Part shown: positions 9,257 through 17,554 of the stretch, piece after piece
How positions within the stretch are numbered: the first letter of the stretch is position 1
Layout of the letters: every line of letters begins with the position of its first letter
Source: an uncultured Bacilli bacterium
GTDB lineage: Bacteria; Bacillota_I; Bacilli_A; RF39; UBA660
DNA: 64,000 nucleotides
Direction of reading: 5' to 3'
Assembly (NCBI GenBank): GCA_934096295.1
Contig: CAKOLL010000001.1
Coordinates: forward strand, 248,001 to 312,000
Program-made: the position numbers and the translations under genes
Notes under the pieces: generated by a model
Database searches by the model: none
Seen by the model: the letters and a program-made list of their open reading frames with translations, nothing else
What the model was told of the DNA's origin: nothing

Positions 9257-10807
9257 TTATTTTATTATTATTGGGTCACTAATACTTCCGCTCCCCGATA
9301 CATATGTTATGGAAGACTCGAGATTGAAGGACGCACGCCCCGCAAAGTAATAGCCCACACCATTGCTGTCCACGCGACCAGCGCCGAGCACAAAGAACGC
9401 AACGTTCGCCCCGTCAGCACGACGGGAAATAGTCCATTCATAAAGCCCCATATACATCCAATTATTATTTGTGGCGGTGGTATTACTATAAGAATTCATT
9501 GTTAATGTCCATGTACTTAGGCTTGCTGCATATCCATAATCTGATACATACATTAACCCGATTTTTGCTTGATACTCTGTAGCATTATCTGTACTATTTG
9601 TGGCATCTGGATTTGTTATTTCATTTGTGTATGCTACTGATGGTATTGATTCTGCTATATTACCATATGTGTTTCCTCCGACTTTCCAGGTCGTCATTGC
9701 TATCTTATTTGCCCATTCTTCTCCTAGGTAATTTATGAAATTCGTATTTAGATTTGTTTTGTTTAGCAAGCTCTCACTCCATGTGTTTGTGGATGTATCA
9801 TTATTCCAATAATATACTCCGATTCTTTCTCCATCTCCGTAGGTTCCTTTATATGTACTATCCATTCCAAATTCTTTATATGTTTGTGAATAATCTCCAT
9901 CTGTTCCTAATTCTTCTGTTGTCATATAATCATATTTGATTAATTTGACTTTTCCATTTATTATTCCTATAATTCGATATAAATTATCTGTTGGACATGG
10001 ACTTTCTGTTGAACCAAAACATACAAAGTTATTTACGCTATCACTTGGGCCCGCATAACGATATGAATTATCTCCAGCTCCATTTGCAAGTGTTGAATCA
10101 TGGTAATATAAGCTATTTTCTCCTTGCGTTCCTGTATATTCAGATAGTATATAATCTTTAAGTAAAACAACCTCATTTTTTTGAATTATTAACTTTGCAA
10201 TAAAACTATTACCCGCATTTGCTGATTGGTCGGCATTGTAGTTTACAAAAGTAATTGTAATATCCCATTCATCAGTTTTATTTGGTGTTGCTGTTATTTC
10301 TTTATTACTAAGAAGTGCAATTAACCCATTTTTTGTTGTTATGTCAAAACCTGAGATATTTGTACCTTTTCCATCTGTTACTGTTTTATATGCTAGTCCA
10401 CTTATTGATGTTGATTCAGTTCCACTTGCATCTTTTATGGTAAGTAATATTTCTGGGGTATTTTCATTTTGGGTATATGTAAATGTATTTTCAGCAATGT
10501 TCAGATATAAATAATAATGTTCTGTTGCGGTATTTGTTTTATTATTTGCTGTTAAAATGGCTTTGGCATAGGTATTACTTGATAAATTGCCTTTACCAGA
10601 TGCAAAATTTTCTTGATCTATTGTAAAAGTTAATGGATTTCCTGTTTCAAAAGATAATGTATCTGTTGTATAAGTTGTTACTTTTGTTTCTGTTATACTA
10701 CCAGTATTTCCTTGGGCTTGAAAGTATGCAAATGTTGCACCTATTAACAAAATAGATAATACTAATACTGCAATAACACTAATAATTATTGGGGTTTTAT
10801 TTTGCAT
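9257..10807 (-). CDS. TasA-like protein with lectin-like variable C-terminus (putative DGR target)
   Basis: The protein is about 516 residues. It begins with a SipW-type signal segment (LLIGATFAYFQ), followed by a TasA-like beta domain to about residue 215. The C-terminal 290 residues form a domain with NNWMYMGLYEWTISR and the closing GSGSISDPIIIK, resembling the C-type-lectin/sulfatase-modifying fold of DGR variable proteins. The last 55 codons differ sharply in base composition from everything around them, while the aligned paralogue at 56642-58600 keeps normal AT-rich codons there. I place the start at the ATG at 10807, with AAGGTG nine bases upstream. No reverse transcriptase gene is adjacent. 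Binding to hosts, phages or other bacteria is an inference from the fold. Confidence 0.75.
   Translation of the reverse strand: MQNKTPIIISVIAVLVLSILLIGATFAYFQAQGNTGSITETKVTTYTTDTLSFETGNPLTFTIDQENFASGKGNLSSNTYAKAILTANNKTNTATEHYYLYLNIAENTFTYTQNENTPEILLTIKDASGTESTSISGLAYKTVTDGKGTNISGFDITTKNGLIALLSNKEITATPNKTDEWDITITFVNYNADQSANAGNSFIAKLIIQKNEVVLLKDYILSEYTGTQGENSLYYHDSTLANGAGDNSYRYAGPSDSVNNFVCFGSTESPCPTDNLYRIIGIINGKVKLIKYDYMTTEELGTDGDYSQTYKEFGMDSTYKGTYGDGERIGVYYWNNDTSTNTWSESLLNKTNLNTNFINYLGEEWANKIAMTTWKVGGNTYGNIAESIPSVAYTNEITNPDATNSTDNATEYQAKIGLMYVSDYGYAASLSTWTLTMNSYSNTTATNNNWMYMGLYEWTISRRADGANVAFFVLGAGRVDSNGVGYYFAGRASFNLESSITYVSGSGSISDPIIIK
9285..9445 (-). other. Putative DGR variable region
   Basis: Positions 9331-9430 are about 61% G+C, against roughly 27% for the window. 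The coding strand here has only about 10% A but about 29% T. Such selective loss of A is what adenine-directed mutagenic reverse transcription does to a variable region. The segment encodes the last part of the lectin-like domain, from TISRRADGANV to just before the end. It begins at an abrupt boundary near the conserved EWTIS codons and ends near the conserved GSGSISDP codons. No matching template repeat was found in the window. Confidence 0.6.
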
Positions 10808-10862
10808 AACTTGTAACACCTTCTTACCTTATAACTTATTATATAATAATTTAACTATTTAT

Positions 10863-11462
10863 TCAATCACTTTTTGAGTTTTTTGAAAATAAGCATCCAC
10901 AATAATCTTGACGATATAAGTTGTATTCTTTGGAATACTCAATAGATTTTTTATATCCATCCCCCTTTTTAAAATCACTAAATAAATATTTAACATTATA
11001 TTTTTCTTGTAAAATACCTCCGAGAGTATTTATTTGTTTACTATTTTTGTGAGGACTTACGGTAAGGGTTGTCCCAAAGTATTCGAACCCTAGTTCTTTG
11101 GCTTTAATGGCTGTAGCTTCAAGTCTTAATCTAAAACAAACTGGACATCTTGCTTTACCTTCTTTTTCTTGTTCTAAGCCTTTAGTTTTTGTTCTAAAAG
11201 TTACATTTTCATAGTCGCAATCTAAAAAATTAATATTTTCATGTTTAAATTCTTTTATAAATCTAATTTGTTCATATTTTCTTTTTAAATATTCTTCGTA
11301 TGGTTCGATATTGGGATTATAATAGAAAACTGTAATATTAAAAAAAGGACACAAATATGTAAGAACTTGCGTAGAACATGGGCCACAACAACTATGTAAA
11401 AGTAGTGTTGGTTTATGATCAAGTGATTTAATTAATTTATCTAATTCATTCTGATAATTCAT
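10863..11462 (-). CDS. queH: Epoxyqueuosine reductase QueH
   Basis: QueH reduces epoxyqueuosine to queuosine in tRNA and is the non-homologous counterpart of QueG. The 199-residue protein carries the DUF208 hallmarks: the HSCCGPCS motif near residue 23, YYNPNIEPYEEY, the CPVCFRLRL pair and the C-terminal YCGCLFS cysteines. These cysteines bind an iron-sulfur cluster and a second metal in characterised members. Its start overlaps the end of the ftsQ-like gene by 17 bp, so it is cotranscribed with cell-division genes, probably by chance of gene order. Confidence 0.9.
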   Translation of the reverse strand: MNYQNELDKLIKSLDHKPTLLLHSCCGPCSTQVLTYLCPFFNITVFYYNPNIEPYEEYLKRKYEQIRFIKEFKHENINFLDCDYENVTFRTKTKGLEQEKEGKARCPVCFRLRLEATAIKAKELGFEYFGTTLTVSPHKNSKQINTLGGILQEKYNVKYLFSDFKKGDGYKKSIEYSKEYNLYRQDYCGCLFSKNSKSD

Positions 11463-12192
11463 CTTTATTTTCTTCTTTCTGTTTTATTAATTCAAATGTT
11501 TGAAATACAATTCCTTTACTTGTGCTATCTAAATTTAATATTCCTTTTTTATTTTCATCTAATGTAGCATATATTTCTTCATATTTATTTAGATTTTCCA
11601 TATTTGCTAAGTTTATATAAACATAATTGCCATCATTCATACGGAGTAAGAATCTATTTTTATCTATTGTTTTTTCATTTTTTATATCCGGTGAATATTC
11701 TATTTCACTTACCTTTTTTAATATGTCAATATTTATATTACTTAATTTTTTTATTAGGTTATTATAAATATCACTCGGAGTATAATTAACAAGGGTTGGA
11801 ATACTTAATGTATTACTTATATTATCCATAGTTTTTCCATCTTCAAGAACATAAACTTTATCTAAAACATTATAAAATAAAATATTTTGTTCTTCGATAT
11901 TTATAAGTAGTGTTCCATTTAAATGTTTATTTATTTTAACACTTTTAATTCTCTTGTCGGTCATAATATCATTTTTAACTTTATTAGTATTTAGACTAAG
12001 AATTTTACTATAATCATTTATTTTACCTAATTTAATTATTTCTTCATCTAAAGTATTAGTATTTCCTTTTATTACAATGTTTTTGATTGGTAAGTTAAAA
12101 CAATAATAAAAAGCCATTATAAATAAATATAATGTTAAAATTATAACTAATAAGGCTTTTTTGTTAAGTTTTTTATGGACTTTTTTTTCCAT
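11446..12192 (-). CDS. ftsQ: Cell division protein FtsQ/DivIB
   Basis: This 248-residue bitopic membrane protein has a short basic cytoplasmic tail, one membrane segment (about 13-32), a POTRA domain (NIVIKGNTNTLDEEIIKLG and what follows) and a beta domain. That is the architecture of FtsQ/DivIB, which links FtsL-FtsB to the septal peptidoglycan machinery. It follows murG and murB as in classical dcw clusters. Sequence conservation in this family is low, so the call rests on the domain layout and gene order. It ends in TGA. Confidence 0.85.
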   Translation of the reverse strand: MEKKVHKKLNKKALLVIILTLYLFIMAFYYCFNLPIKNIVIKGNTNTLDEEIIKLGKINDYSKILSLNTNKVKNDIMTDKRIKSVKINKHLNGTLLINIEEQNILFYNVLDKVYVLEDGKTMDNISNTLSIPTLVNYTPSDIYNNLIKKLSNINIDILKKVSEIEYSPDIKNEKTIDKNRFLLRMNDGNYVYINLANMENLNKYEEIYATLDENKKGILNLDSTSKGIVFQTFELIKQKEENKDELSE

Positions 12193-12196
12193 TATT

Positions 12197-13054
12197 TCAC
12201 CACTTTACTATTACTTGTTCTAATTCTAAATCTATATTTTTTTCTTTTTTTATAACATCTTTAATTTCATTTATCAAAGCTATTATATCATGACTTGTAG
12301 CATTATTTTCATTTATTATGAAATTTGCATGTTTTTTACTTATTTTTGCACCCCCGATAGTTTTTTCTTTTAAACCACATTCATCAATTAGTTTACCAGC
12401 TGATGTATTAAGTGGATTTTTAAATACAGATCCGGCGGATGGGTATTCTAAAGGTTGAGTAATCTTTCTTTTTTCTAAATTTTCTTTTATTACTTGCCAT
12501 GCTTCAGCTACATTACCAGATACTAATTTAAATATTGCTCCGATTACAATAATATTAGAGTTTTTTAATTCAGTATTTCGATACTCGTATTTAATATTAG
12601 TTTTATTAACAAGTTTAATTAGGCCATCATCAAGTACTAAAATAGCACTCAAGGAATCAAATATTTCACTACCCTTTGCACCAGCATTTCCTACGATTGC
12701 CCCACCTAGAGAACCGGGTATACCATAAAGATTTGAAAAATTGGTATAGCCTTCATCTAAACATTTTTTTATGAATTCATTTAATGAAAGGCCGGCACCA
12801 GCAAAAACATAAGTATCTTTAATTAAAAATGTATTTATTTTATCAAGTTTAATTATTGCGCCATCAAAATCTTCATCTGGTAATATTACATTGGAACCTC
12901 CACCTAGAATATAATAATTGATATTCTTTTTCTTTAAATCTCCGATTGTATTTTTTAACTCTTCCATATCATTTGGTTTAATTAAATACTTAGCATGACC
13001 TCCGATACGATAAGTATTTAGTTTTTTTAAATCAACATTTTTTTCATACTTCAT
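12197..13054 (-). CDS. murB: UDP-N-acetylenolpyruvoylglucosamine reductase
   Basis: MurB reduces UDP-GlcNAc-enolpyruvate to UDP-MurNAc with FAD and NADPH in the cytoplasm. The 285-residue protein has the YRIGGHAKYLIKP start, the FAD-binding GGGSNVILPD, GIPGSLGGAIVGNAGA and the YPSAGSVFKNP segment with the catalytic serine. The C-terminal GAKISKKHANFIIN and a glutamate near the end are also conserved. It fits the type II MurB of Gram-positives. It overlaps murG by 4 bp and continues into ftsQ. Confidence 0.96.
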   Translation of the reverse strand: MKYEKNVDLKKLNTYRIGGHAKYLIKPNDMEELKNTIGDLKKKNINYYILGGGSNVILPDEDFDGAIIKLDKINTFLIKDTYVFAGAGLSLNEFIKKCLDEGYTNFSNLYGIPGSLGGAIVGNAGAKGSEIFDSLSAILVLDDGLIKLVNKTNIKYEYRNTELKNSNIIVIGAIFKLVSGNVAEAWQVIKENLEKRKITQPLEYPSAGSVFKNPLNTSAGKLIDECGLKEKTIGGAKISKKHANFIINENNATSHDIIALINEIKDVIKKEKNIDLELEQVIVKW

Positions 13055-14133
13055 TTTAATATTTCCTTTATTTCATCATATATTATACTTGATGATTCTT
13101 TTGTGTTTAATTTCTCTAAATTATTTTTAAACTCATTATATAATTCATCATTATATACAAGTTCATTTACCATTACTTTTATGATATTAGAATTTAAATT
13201 TTTTTCTTCGATTAGTTCTGATACTTTCATATTAGCTAAATCCAAAGCATTATAATATTGATGATTATTTGCTACATATGGGCTTGGTATTAAAATACTT
13301 GGTATCTTTAAAGCTAAAATTTCTGATATCGTAGATGCTCCGGCTCGTGAAATTATGAGATACGCATCTTTCATAATACTTGCTAAATTATCATAATATG
13401 GTACTACTTTGACATTTTTAGAAAAATTGCCATCTTTAATAAATTCATCATAGTAATTTTTACCTGTTATATATAATACTTTATATTTTTCATCATCAAT
13501 GGTACTTAAATAAGCTTTAAATTTATTATTTAATGATTCGCTTCCTAAAGATCCTGCGACAATAATTATTAGTTTATCACTTGGTTTAAATCCTAAACTT
13601 ACTTTTGATTCTTTTTTAATTGTTAAAGCATTTTCACCACATGGATTACCTGTATAAATAACTTTTTTTGCTTTATTAAAATATACCTTGCTATTTTTAA
13701 ATGATATTCCCACTAAATCAGCATATTTTGATAAATGAACATTTGATTTTCCGGGAATACTATTTTGTTCATGAATAAATGTTTTAATACCTAATTTTTT
13801 AGCAGCCTTTATGACTGGAAAAGTAACATATCCCCCACAACCAATTACAATATCAGGTTTAAATTCATTAAAAATTTCTAAACATTTATTCATAGCATTT
13901 TTTATTAAAAAAATATTTTTAAAGTCCCTAGCTATATTTGTTTTACTAAAGCCATATATTTCTAAACCGATATATTTAATACCTAACTTTGGTACAACAT
14001 CTTTTTCCATTCTGTTATGAGTACCTATATATATAACTTCTAAATTCTTTTCTCGTTCTTGAAATTTTTTTATTATGGCTAGTGCTGGATAGATATGTCC
14101 ACCAGTGCCACCTGCGGATACAACAATCTTCAT
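13051..14133 (-). CDS. murG: UDP-GlcNAc:lipid I N-acetylglucosaminyltransferase
   Basis: MurG attaches GlcNAc to lipid I to form lipid II on the inner face of the membrane. The 360-residue protein has the N-terminal SAGGTGGHIYPALAI loop, GCGGYVTFPVI, the HEQNSIPG motif and the UDP-sugar-binding SRAGASTISEILALKIPSI region (about 260-280). The length matches the family. It is the first gene of the murG-murB-ftsQ-queH run. The 55-bp gap to the GDPD gene upstream leaves little room for a separate promoter. Confidence 0.97.
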   Translation of the reverse strand: MKIVVSAGGTGGHIYPALAIIKKFQEREKNLEVIYIGTHNRMEKDVVPKLGIKYIGLEIYGFSKTNIARDFKNIFLIKNAMNKCLEIFNEFKPDIVIGCGGYVTFPVIKAAKKLGIKTFIHEQNSIPGKSNVHLSKYADLVGISFKNSKVYFNKAKKVIYTGNPCGENALTIKKESKVSLGFKPSDKLIIIVAGSLGSESLNNKFKAYLSTIDDEKYKVLYITGKNYYDEFIKDGNFSKNVKVVPYYDNLASIMKDAYLIISRAGASTISEILALKIPSILIPSPYVANNHQYYNALDLANMKVSELIEEKNLNSNIIKVMVNELVYNDELYNEFKNNLEKLNTKESSSIIYDEIKEILK

Positions 14134-14188
14134 TATTAATCACCTATTACAATTATACACTAAAATTGTTATTTTTTATAACATATTT

Positions 14189-14770
14189 TCATAATTTGTA
14201 GTCATCAACTATATATTTTACATCTTTTTTTATTTTAATTGTGCCATATATTATAACCTCAATACCTCTTTTCTTAAAATTATTAATTATATAATCGCTT
14301 GATATTCCATCTAATAAACATATAAAATCTAGGTCATAATCGTATTTACTATTTAAAATATAATTTAGTACTCCATATTTATATTCTTTATTTAGTTTTC
14401 TTAATTCAAATATAACGCTATTATTGAATGACATTATATAGTAATTTCTTTTATATTTATTTAATAATTTTATTAGTTTATTTTTATCAATGTTTCTTTC
14501 TTTAATTTCTAAAAGCAATATTTTATCAGTCTTTATTTTTAATAAATCTTCAAGTAATATTACATCATGTAGATCTTTATAATTTGTATTTCTTACTAAA
14601 TTACCTTTATATAAAGTATTGTGATAAATAATAATTTTTTTATCTAAAGTTGTTCTTATGTCACATTCAATTCCAATATATTTATTACTTAATAATCCAT
14701 TTTTTAATGCTTCATAAGAATTATCTTTTATATTTTTATTCCATAAACCACGATGAGCAATTAGTTGCAT
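14189..14770 (-). CDS. Glycerophosphodiester phosphodiesterase family protein
   Basis: The 193-residue protein starts with the GDPD signature IAHRGLWN and continues with ECDIRTTLDKKIIIYHN, which supply the catalytic histidines and metal ligands. It then has LLEIKE and a short C-terminal barrel part. It would release glycerol-3-phosphate from deacylated phospholipids. It is shorter than typical GDPDs (about 240-250 residues), so the last barrel strands may be reduced. There is no signal peptide. A hairpin with a U-run lies just upstream, and the ribosome binding site is poor. Confidence 0.82.
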   Translation of the reverse strand: MQLIAHRGLWNKNIKDNSYEALKNGLLSNKYIGIECDIRTTLDKKIIIYHNTLYKGNLVRNTNYKDLHDVILLEDLLKIKTDKILLLEIKERNIDKNKLIKLLNKYKRNYYIMSFNNSVIFELRKLNKEYKYGVLNYILNSKYDYDLDFICLLDGISSDYIINNFKKRGIEVIIYGTIKIKKDVKYIVDDYKL

Positions 14771-14771
14771 A

Positions 14772-14803
14772 AAAAAACACCCTAGTAAATTATACTAGAG
14801 TGC
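14772..14803 (-). terminator. Rho-independent terminator
   Basis: On the minus strand a stem of GCACTCTAGTA pairing with TACTAGGGTG around a short AT loop is followed by seven Ts. It lies directly behind the 29-residue peptide gene and just ahead of the GDPD gene, so it separates the two units. Confidence 0.7.
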
Positions 14804-14808
14804 TTAAT

Positions 14809-14898
14809 TTAAAATGCTACCATAACAGAAATATATATTAGTAATAATACCACACTTACTAATGATATTTTTGTTATATTTAATTTATTATCTTTCAT
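14809..14898 (-). CDS. 29-residue single-span membrane peptide
   Basis: The frame starts with ATG at 14898, preceded by GAGGAATGT, and ends at a TAA at 14809. It encodes a short polar start (MKDNKLNITKI) and one hydrophobic stretch of about 17 residues (SLVSVVLLLIYISVMVAF). A terminator follows within 10 bp, so it looks like a complete small transcription unit. The function is unknown; it could be a small regulatory membrane peptide or a toxin-like peptide. The size and good ribosome binding site support translation, but coding status is not proven. Confidence 0.5.
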   Translation of the reverse strand: MKDNKLNITKISLVSVVLLLIYISVMVAF

Positions 14899-14982
14899 AC
14901 ATTCCTCAATTCTTATTAATTTTAGCAAATTTTTAAATAGTAATCAAGATAACATGATTGATTTTGACATATACTTGTCAAT

Positions 14983-15273
14983 TTATTCACTTATTTTTTC
15001 CCATTTTGCTTCAAGAGTGATATTCTTTTTGATTGGTGTATTAAAATCAAATTTTTTACCATCTAAATACCAACCTAAGAATTTATATTCACTACTTTCT
15101 GGTGCTTCCGGTTCAGTAATTTTTTCTCCGACTTTTACTGTAACTGGTGCTATTCCTGCCCCGATTTTGGCTGTAAAAGATACTGTTACACTACGAAAAT
15201 ACATAAAATAAAGCATTGCACTGATAGCTATAACGCTTCCTAATATAAGAATTAAACTTGTTTTATTTTTCAT
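14983..15273 (-). CDS. Membrane-anchored protein with one InlB-type repeat
   Basis: This 96-residue protein has one N-terminal membrane segment (about 7-26) and an extracellular part ending in a Listeria/Bacteroides Flg_new-type repeat: YKFLGWYLDGKKFDFNTPI then LEAKW. Such beta-grasp repeats usually occur in tandem in surface adhesins; here there is only one. It lies two bases downstream of the previous gene's stop and is probably the last gene of the trmD unit. A surface role is inferred from topology alone. Confidence 0.7.
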   Translation of the reverse strand: MKNKTSLILILGSVIAISAMLYFMYFRSVTVSFTAKIGAGIAPVTVKVGEKITEPEAPESSEYKFLGWYLDGKKFDFNTPIKKNITLEAKWEKISE

Positions 15274-15274
15274 A

Positions 15275-15685
15275 TTATCTTCCCCTTCCTATTTCTTCAG
15301 TTAATTCCATAACATGAACTTTTTTTAGTTCTAATTCCAAAATATATAATTTTTTTAAATATTTTTCTAATAATTTTTTTTCAACGATTTTTTCATCTAG
15401 AGAAAGTAAATATTTTTTTATACGGTCAATTTCTGTATATGCTATAAGAACATCCCCACTTGTTGTATCATCGTTTGCTACTAAAGAATAAATTAATTTT
15501 AGTAGTTTTTCATATTCTTTTTCTAATTTACGTTCCCAAAGACGGTTTAACATTTCCGGATCAAGGACGGTTATCTTTTTTATCTCTTGGTAACCTTTCT
15601 TCGGAGTAAATGAATAAGTTGTTTTTTCTTGATATAATAACACCTCTTGGGATTCTTTATTATTCTTTAAAATGTAATTAGTCAT
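15275..15685 (-). CDS. Hypothetical helical protein downstream of trmD
   Basis: This protein of about 136 residues is soluble, with Lys/Glu-rich helices from about residue 50 to the end and no signal peptide. I place the start at the ATG at 15685 because AAAGGAGAAAA lies just in front and the codon overlaps the TGA of trmD (ATGA). A longer frame start at 15700 would lie inside trmD without need. I do not recognise the family. Tight coupling to trmD suggests at least coexpression. Confidence 0.7.
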   Translation of the reverse strand: MTNYILKNNKESQEVLLYQEKTTYSFTPKKGYQEIKKITVLDPEMLNRLWERKLEKEYEKLLKLIYSLVANDDTTSGDVLIAYTEIDRIKKYLLSLDEKIVEKKLLEKYLKKLYILELELKKVHVMELTEEIGRGR

Positions 15686-16353
15686 TTTTCTCCTTTCCAT
15701 AAGTCTGGTCTTAATTTCTTGGTTTTTTCAATTCTTGATATTTTACGATATTCTTCTATATTTTTATGATTGCCTGATAATAAGACATCTGGAACTTTTA
15801 GACCTCTGTATTCGGCAGGTTTGGTATAAGTCGGATAATCAAGGATGGATGTATTAAACGATTCATCTTCTAAACTTCCACTTGTGATAACTCCAGGAAT
15901 TAGTCTTGCAATAGAATCTGTTATGGCCATTGATGGAATTTCTCCCCCAGTCAAAATATAATCTCCGATTGAAATAACCTCATCTACCCTTGTTTTAATT
16001 CGTTCATCAAATCCTTCATAATGACCACATAAAATAATTAAATGTTTTTGTTCTAAAAGTCTCTTGGCAACATTTTGTTTGTACTGTGTTCCCTCAGGAC
16101 TAAGCATTATAATATAAGCATCTTTTGTATCAATACTATCTAAACACTCAAATATTGGTTCACATCTTAGAATCATTCCAGATCCTCCACCATAAGGAGT
16201 ATCATCAACTTGTTTATTATTTAAGGGAGAATAATCTCTAAAATTTATTAGATTTATCTCTAATAGCCCTTTTTCTATAGCCCTTTTTATAATAGATGTA
16301 TTTATAAACCCATCAAACATTTCTGGAAAAAGTGTCAATATATCTATTTTCAT
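15682..16353 (-). CDS. trmD: tRNA (guanine-N1)-methyltransferase
   Basis: TrmD methylates G37 of tRNAs next to the anticodon and so prevents frameshifting. The 223-residue protein has the family start IDILTLFPEMFDGF and the SPOUT knot residues LLSPEGTQYKQ, LCGHYEGFDERI and SIGDYILTGGEIPSM. The later VPDVLLSGNH motif is also present. The length is slightly under that of B. subtilis TrmD. It follows rimM, as usual, with AAGGAGGTCAC in front of the ATG. Confidence 0.97.
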   Translation of the reverse strand: MKIDILTLFPEMFDGFINTSIIKRAIEKGLLEINLINFRDYSPLNNKQVDDTPYGGGSGMILRCEPIFECLDSIDTKDAYIIMLSPEGTQYKQNVAKRLLEQKHLIILCGHYEGFDERIKTRVDEVISIGDYILTGGEIPSMAITDSIARLIPGVITSGSLEDESFNTSILDYPTYTKPAEYRGLKVPDVLLSGNHKNIEEYRKISRIEKTKKLRPDLWKGEK

Positions 16354-16362
16354 GTGACCTCC

Positions 16363-16851
16363 TTATAAAATTAATTCTTTAGCGTTTTTAGTATATAATA
16401 TTTTTTTATCTAAATCAAATTTATTTATGTAATTATCTATTAAAGGTATAAAAAATTCTTTTGTTCCTTTTACTTTTATTAAAACATTATTGCCATTTAA
16501 TATTTCAATTACTTTACCTAATTTAGTGTTATCATCATCTATAACATCGCTATTTATTAAATCTTTATATAGATATTCATCTTCTTTTAAACCTAAATCA
16601 ATTCTTTTCATGTAAATATTAAAGCCAACATATTTTAAAATATCATTTATATTATTTAAATTATCTATTTTAAGTAAGACATAATTTTTATGATAGCGAA
16701 TGCCACTTATGACATGTTCAATATTATTTATTAGAATTTTTTTATTTACTTGATATGCTCTATCACAATACTCAAAATCACTTATTACTTTTAATTCTCC
16801 TTTTATACCAAAGGTGCTAACAGTTTTTCCTATATAAATCATTTCATTCAT
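16363..16851 (-). CDS. rimM: Ribosome maturation factor RimM
   Basis: RimM assists 30S head assembly near S19. The protein is about 162 residues with an N-terminal beta-barrel domain (MIYIGKTVSTFGIKGELKV) and a C-terminal PRC-barrel (VIDDDNTKLGKVIEIL, then EFFIPLIDNYI). I chose ATG at 16851 because GAGG lies six bases upstream; it overlaps the end of the methyltransferase gene by 8 bp. The pairing rimM-trmD is the classical order. Confidence 0.93.
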   Translation of the reverse strand: MNEMIYIGKTVSTFGIKGELKVISDFEYCDRAYQVNKKILINNIEHVISGIRYHKNYVLLKIDNLNNINDILKYVGFNIYMKRIDLGLKEDEYLYKDLINSDVIDDDNTKLGKVIEILNGNNVLIKVKGTKEFFIPLIDNYINKFDLDKKILYTKNAKELIL

Positions 16852-17554
16852 GGTATACCTCATACATTATGATACTTGCTGCAACTCCGGCATTTAGAGA
16901 CTCACAAGTATCCATCATTTTTATATTTATAAATTCATCACACATATTTTTTGTTTCTGTTTTCATACCGCTTCCTTCATTACCAATAACAATAGCAATG
17001 TTTTCTTTTTGGATATTTCTTACATCAATTCCTTTTTTAACATCCGTACCAATTACTTTATAACCTAGAGATTTTAATATTGGTATTATTTCACTTAAGT
17101 TTCTTCTTAGGATGTTTAAATTAAATATCATTCCTTCGGTTGCTCGCACTACTTTGGGATTATAAAGGTCAACAGAATCATCACTTAAAATAATTGTATT
17201 TATATTAAATGCCGTTGCACTTCTTATAATAGTTCCCAAGTTCCCTGGATCTTGTAAGTTGTCAAGTATTAAAACGTTACCGTTTATACTATCTTCAGGG
17301 ATAAAGTTAACTACTGCAATATTATAACTTATTGATTGTTGATTGCTTATTTTTTCCATTATTTCTTTGGTTACAAAATAATCAGCTTTTTCATCCACAC
17401 AACTTATGATATATTCAATAAGATTATTTTTTCTTGCTTCGTTAATTAAATGATCACCTTCGATGATAAACCTTCTTTCTTTATCTCGTACTTTTTTATT
17501 TTTTAAGGAAACCCAATACTTAACTAAATCATTATGTACACTTGTTATTTTCAT
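16844..17554 (-). CDS. TrmH/SpoU family RNA 2'-O-methyltransferase
   Basis: The 236-residue protein has an N-terminal substrate-binding domain (about 1-95) and a SPOUT knot domain with the three family motifs: LDNLQDPGNLGTIIRSA, IVIGNEGSGM and ESLNAGVAASIIMYE. These bind S-adenosylmethionine and methylate ribose in rRNA or tRNA. The layout resembles the YsgA/RlmB group, but the exact target nucleotide cannot be deduced. Its ATG overlaps the TGA of the upstream peptidase gene. Confidence 0.9.
   Translation of the reverse strand: MKITSVHNDLVKYWVSLKNKKVRDKERRFIIEGDHLINEARKNNLIEYIISCVDEKADYFVTKEIMEKISNQQSISYNIAVVNFIPEDSINGNVLILDNLQDPGNLGTIIRSATAFNINTIILSDDSVDLYNPKVVRATEGMIFNLNILRRNLSEIIPILKSLGYKVIGTDVKKGIDVRNIQKENIAIVIGNEGSGMKTETKNMCDEFINIKMMDTCESLNAGVAASIIMYEVYHE

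Noticed and set aside
9285..9445. Simple horizontal transfer of a GC-rich segment
   Set aside because: The segment is in frame, aligned with the same domain end in a native paralogue, and is selectively poor in coding-strand A rather than rich in GC on both purines and pyrimidines alike. Transfer is not excluded but explains the pattern less well.
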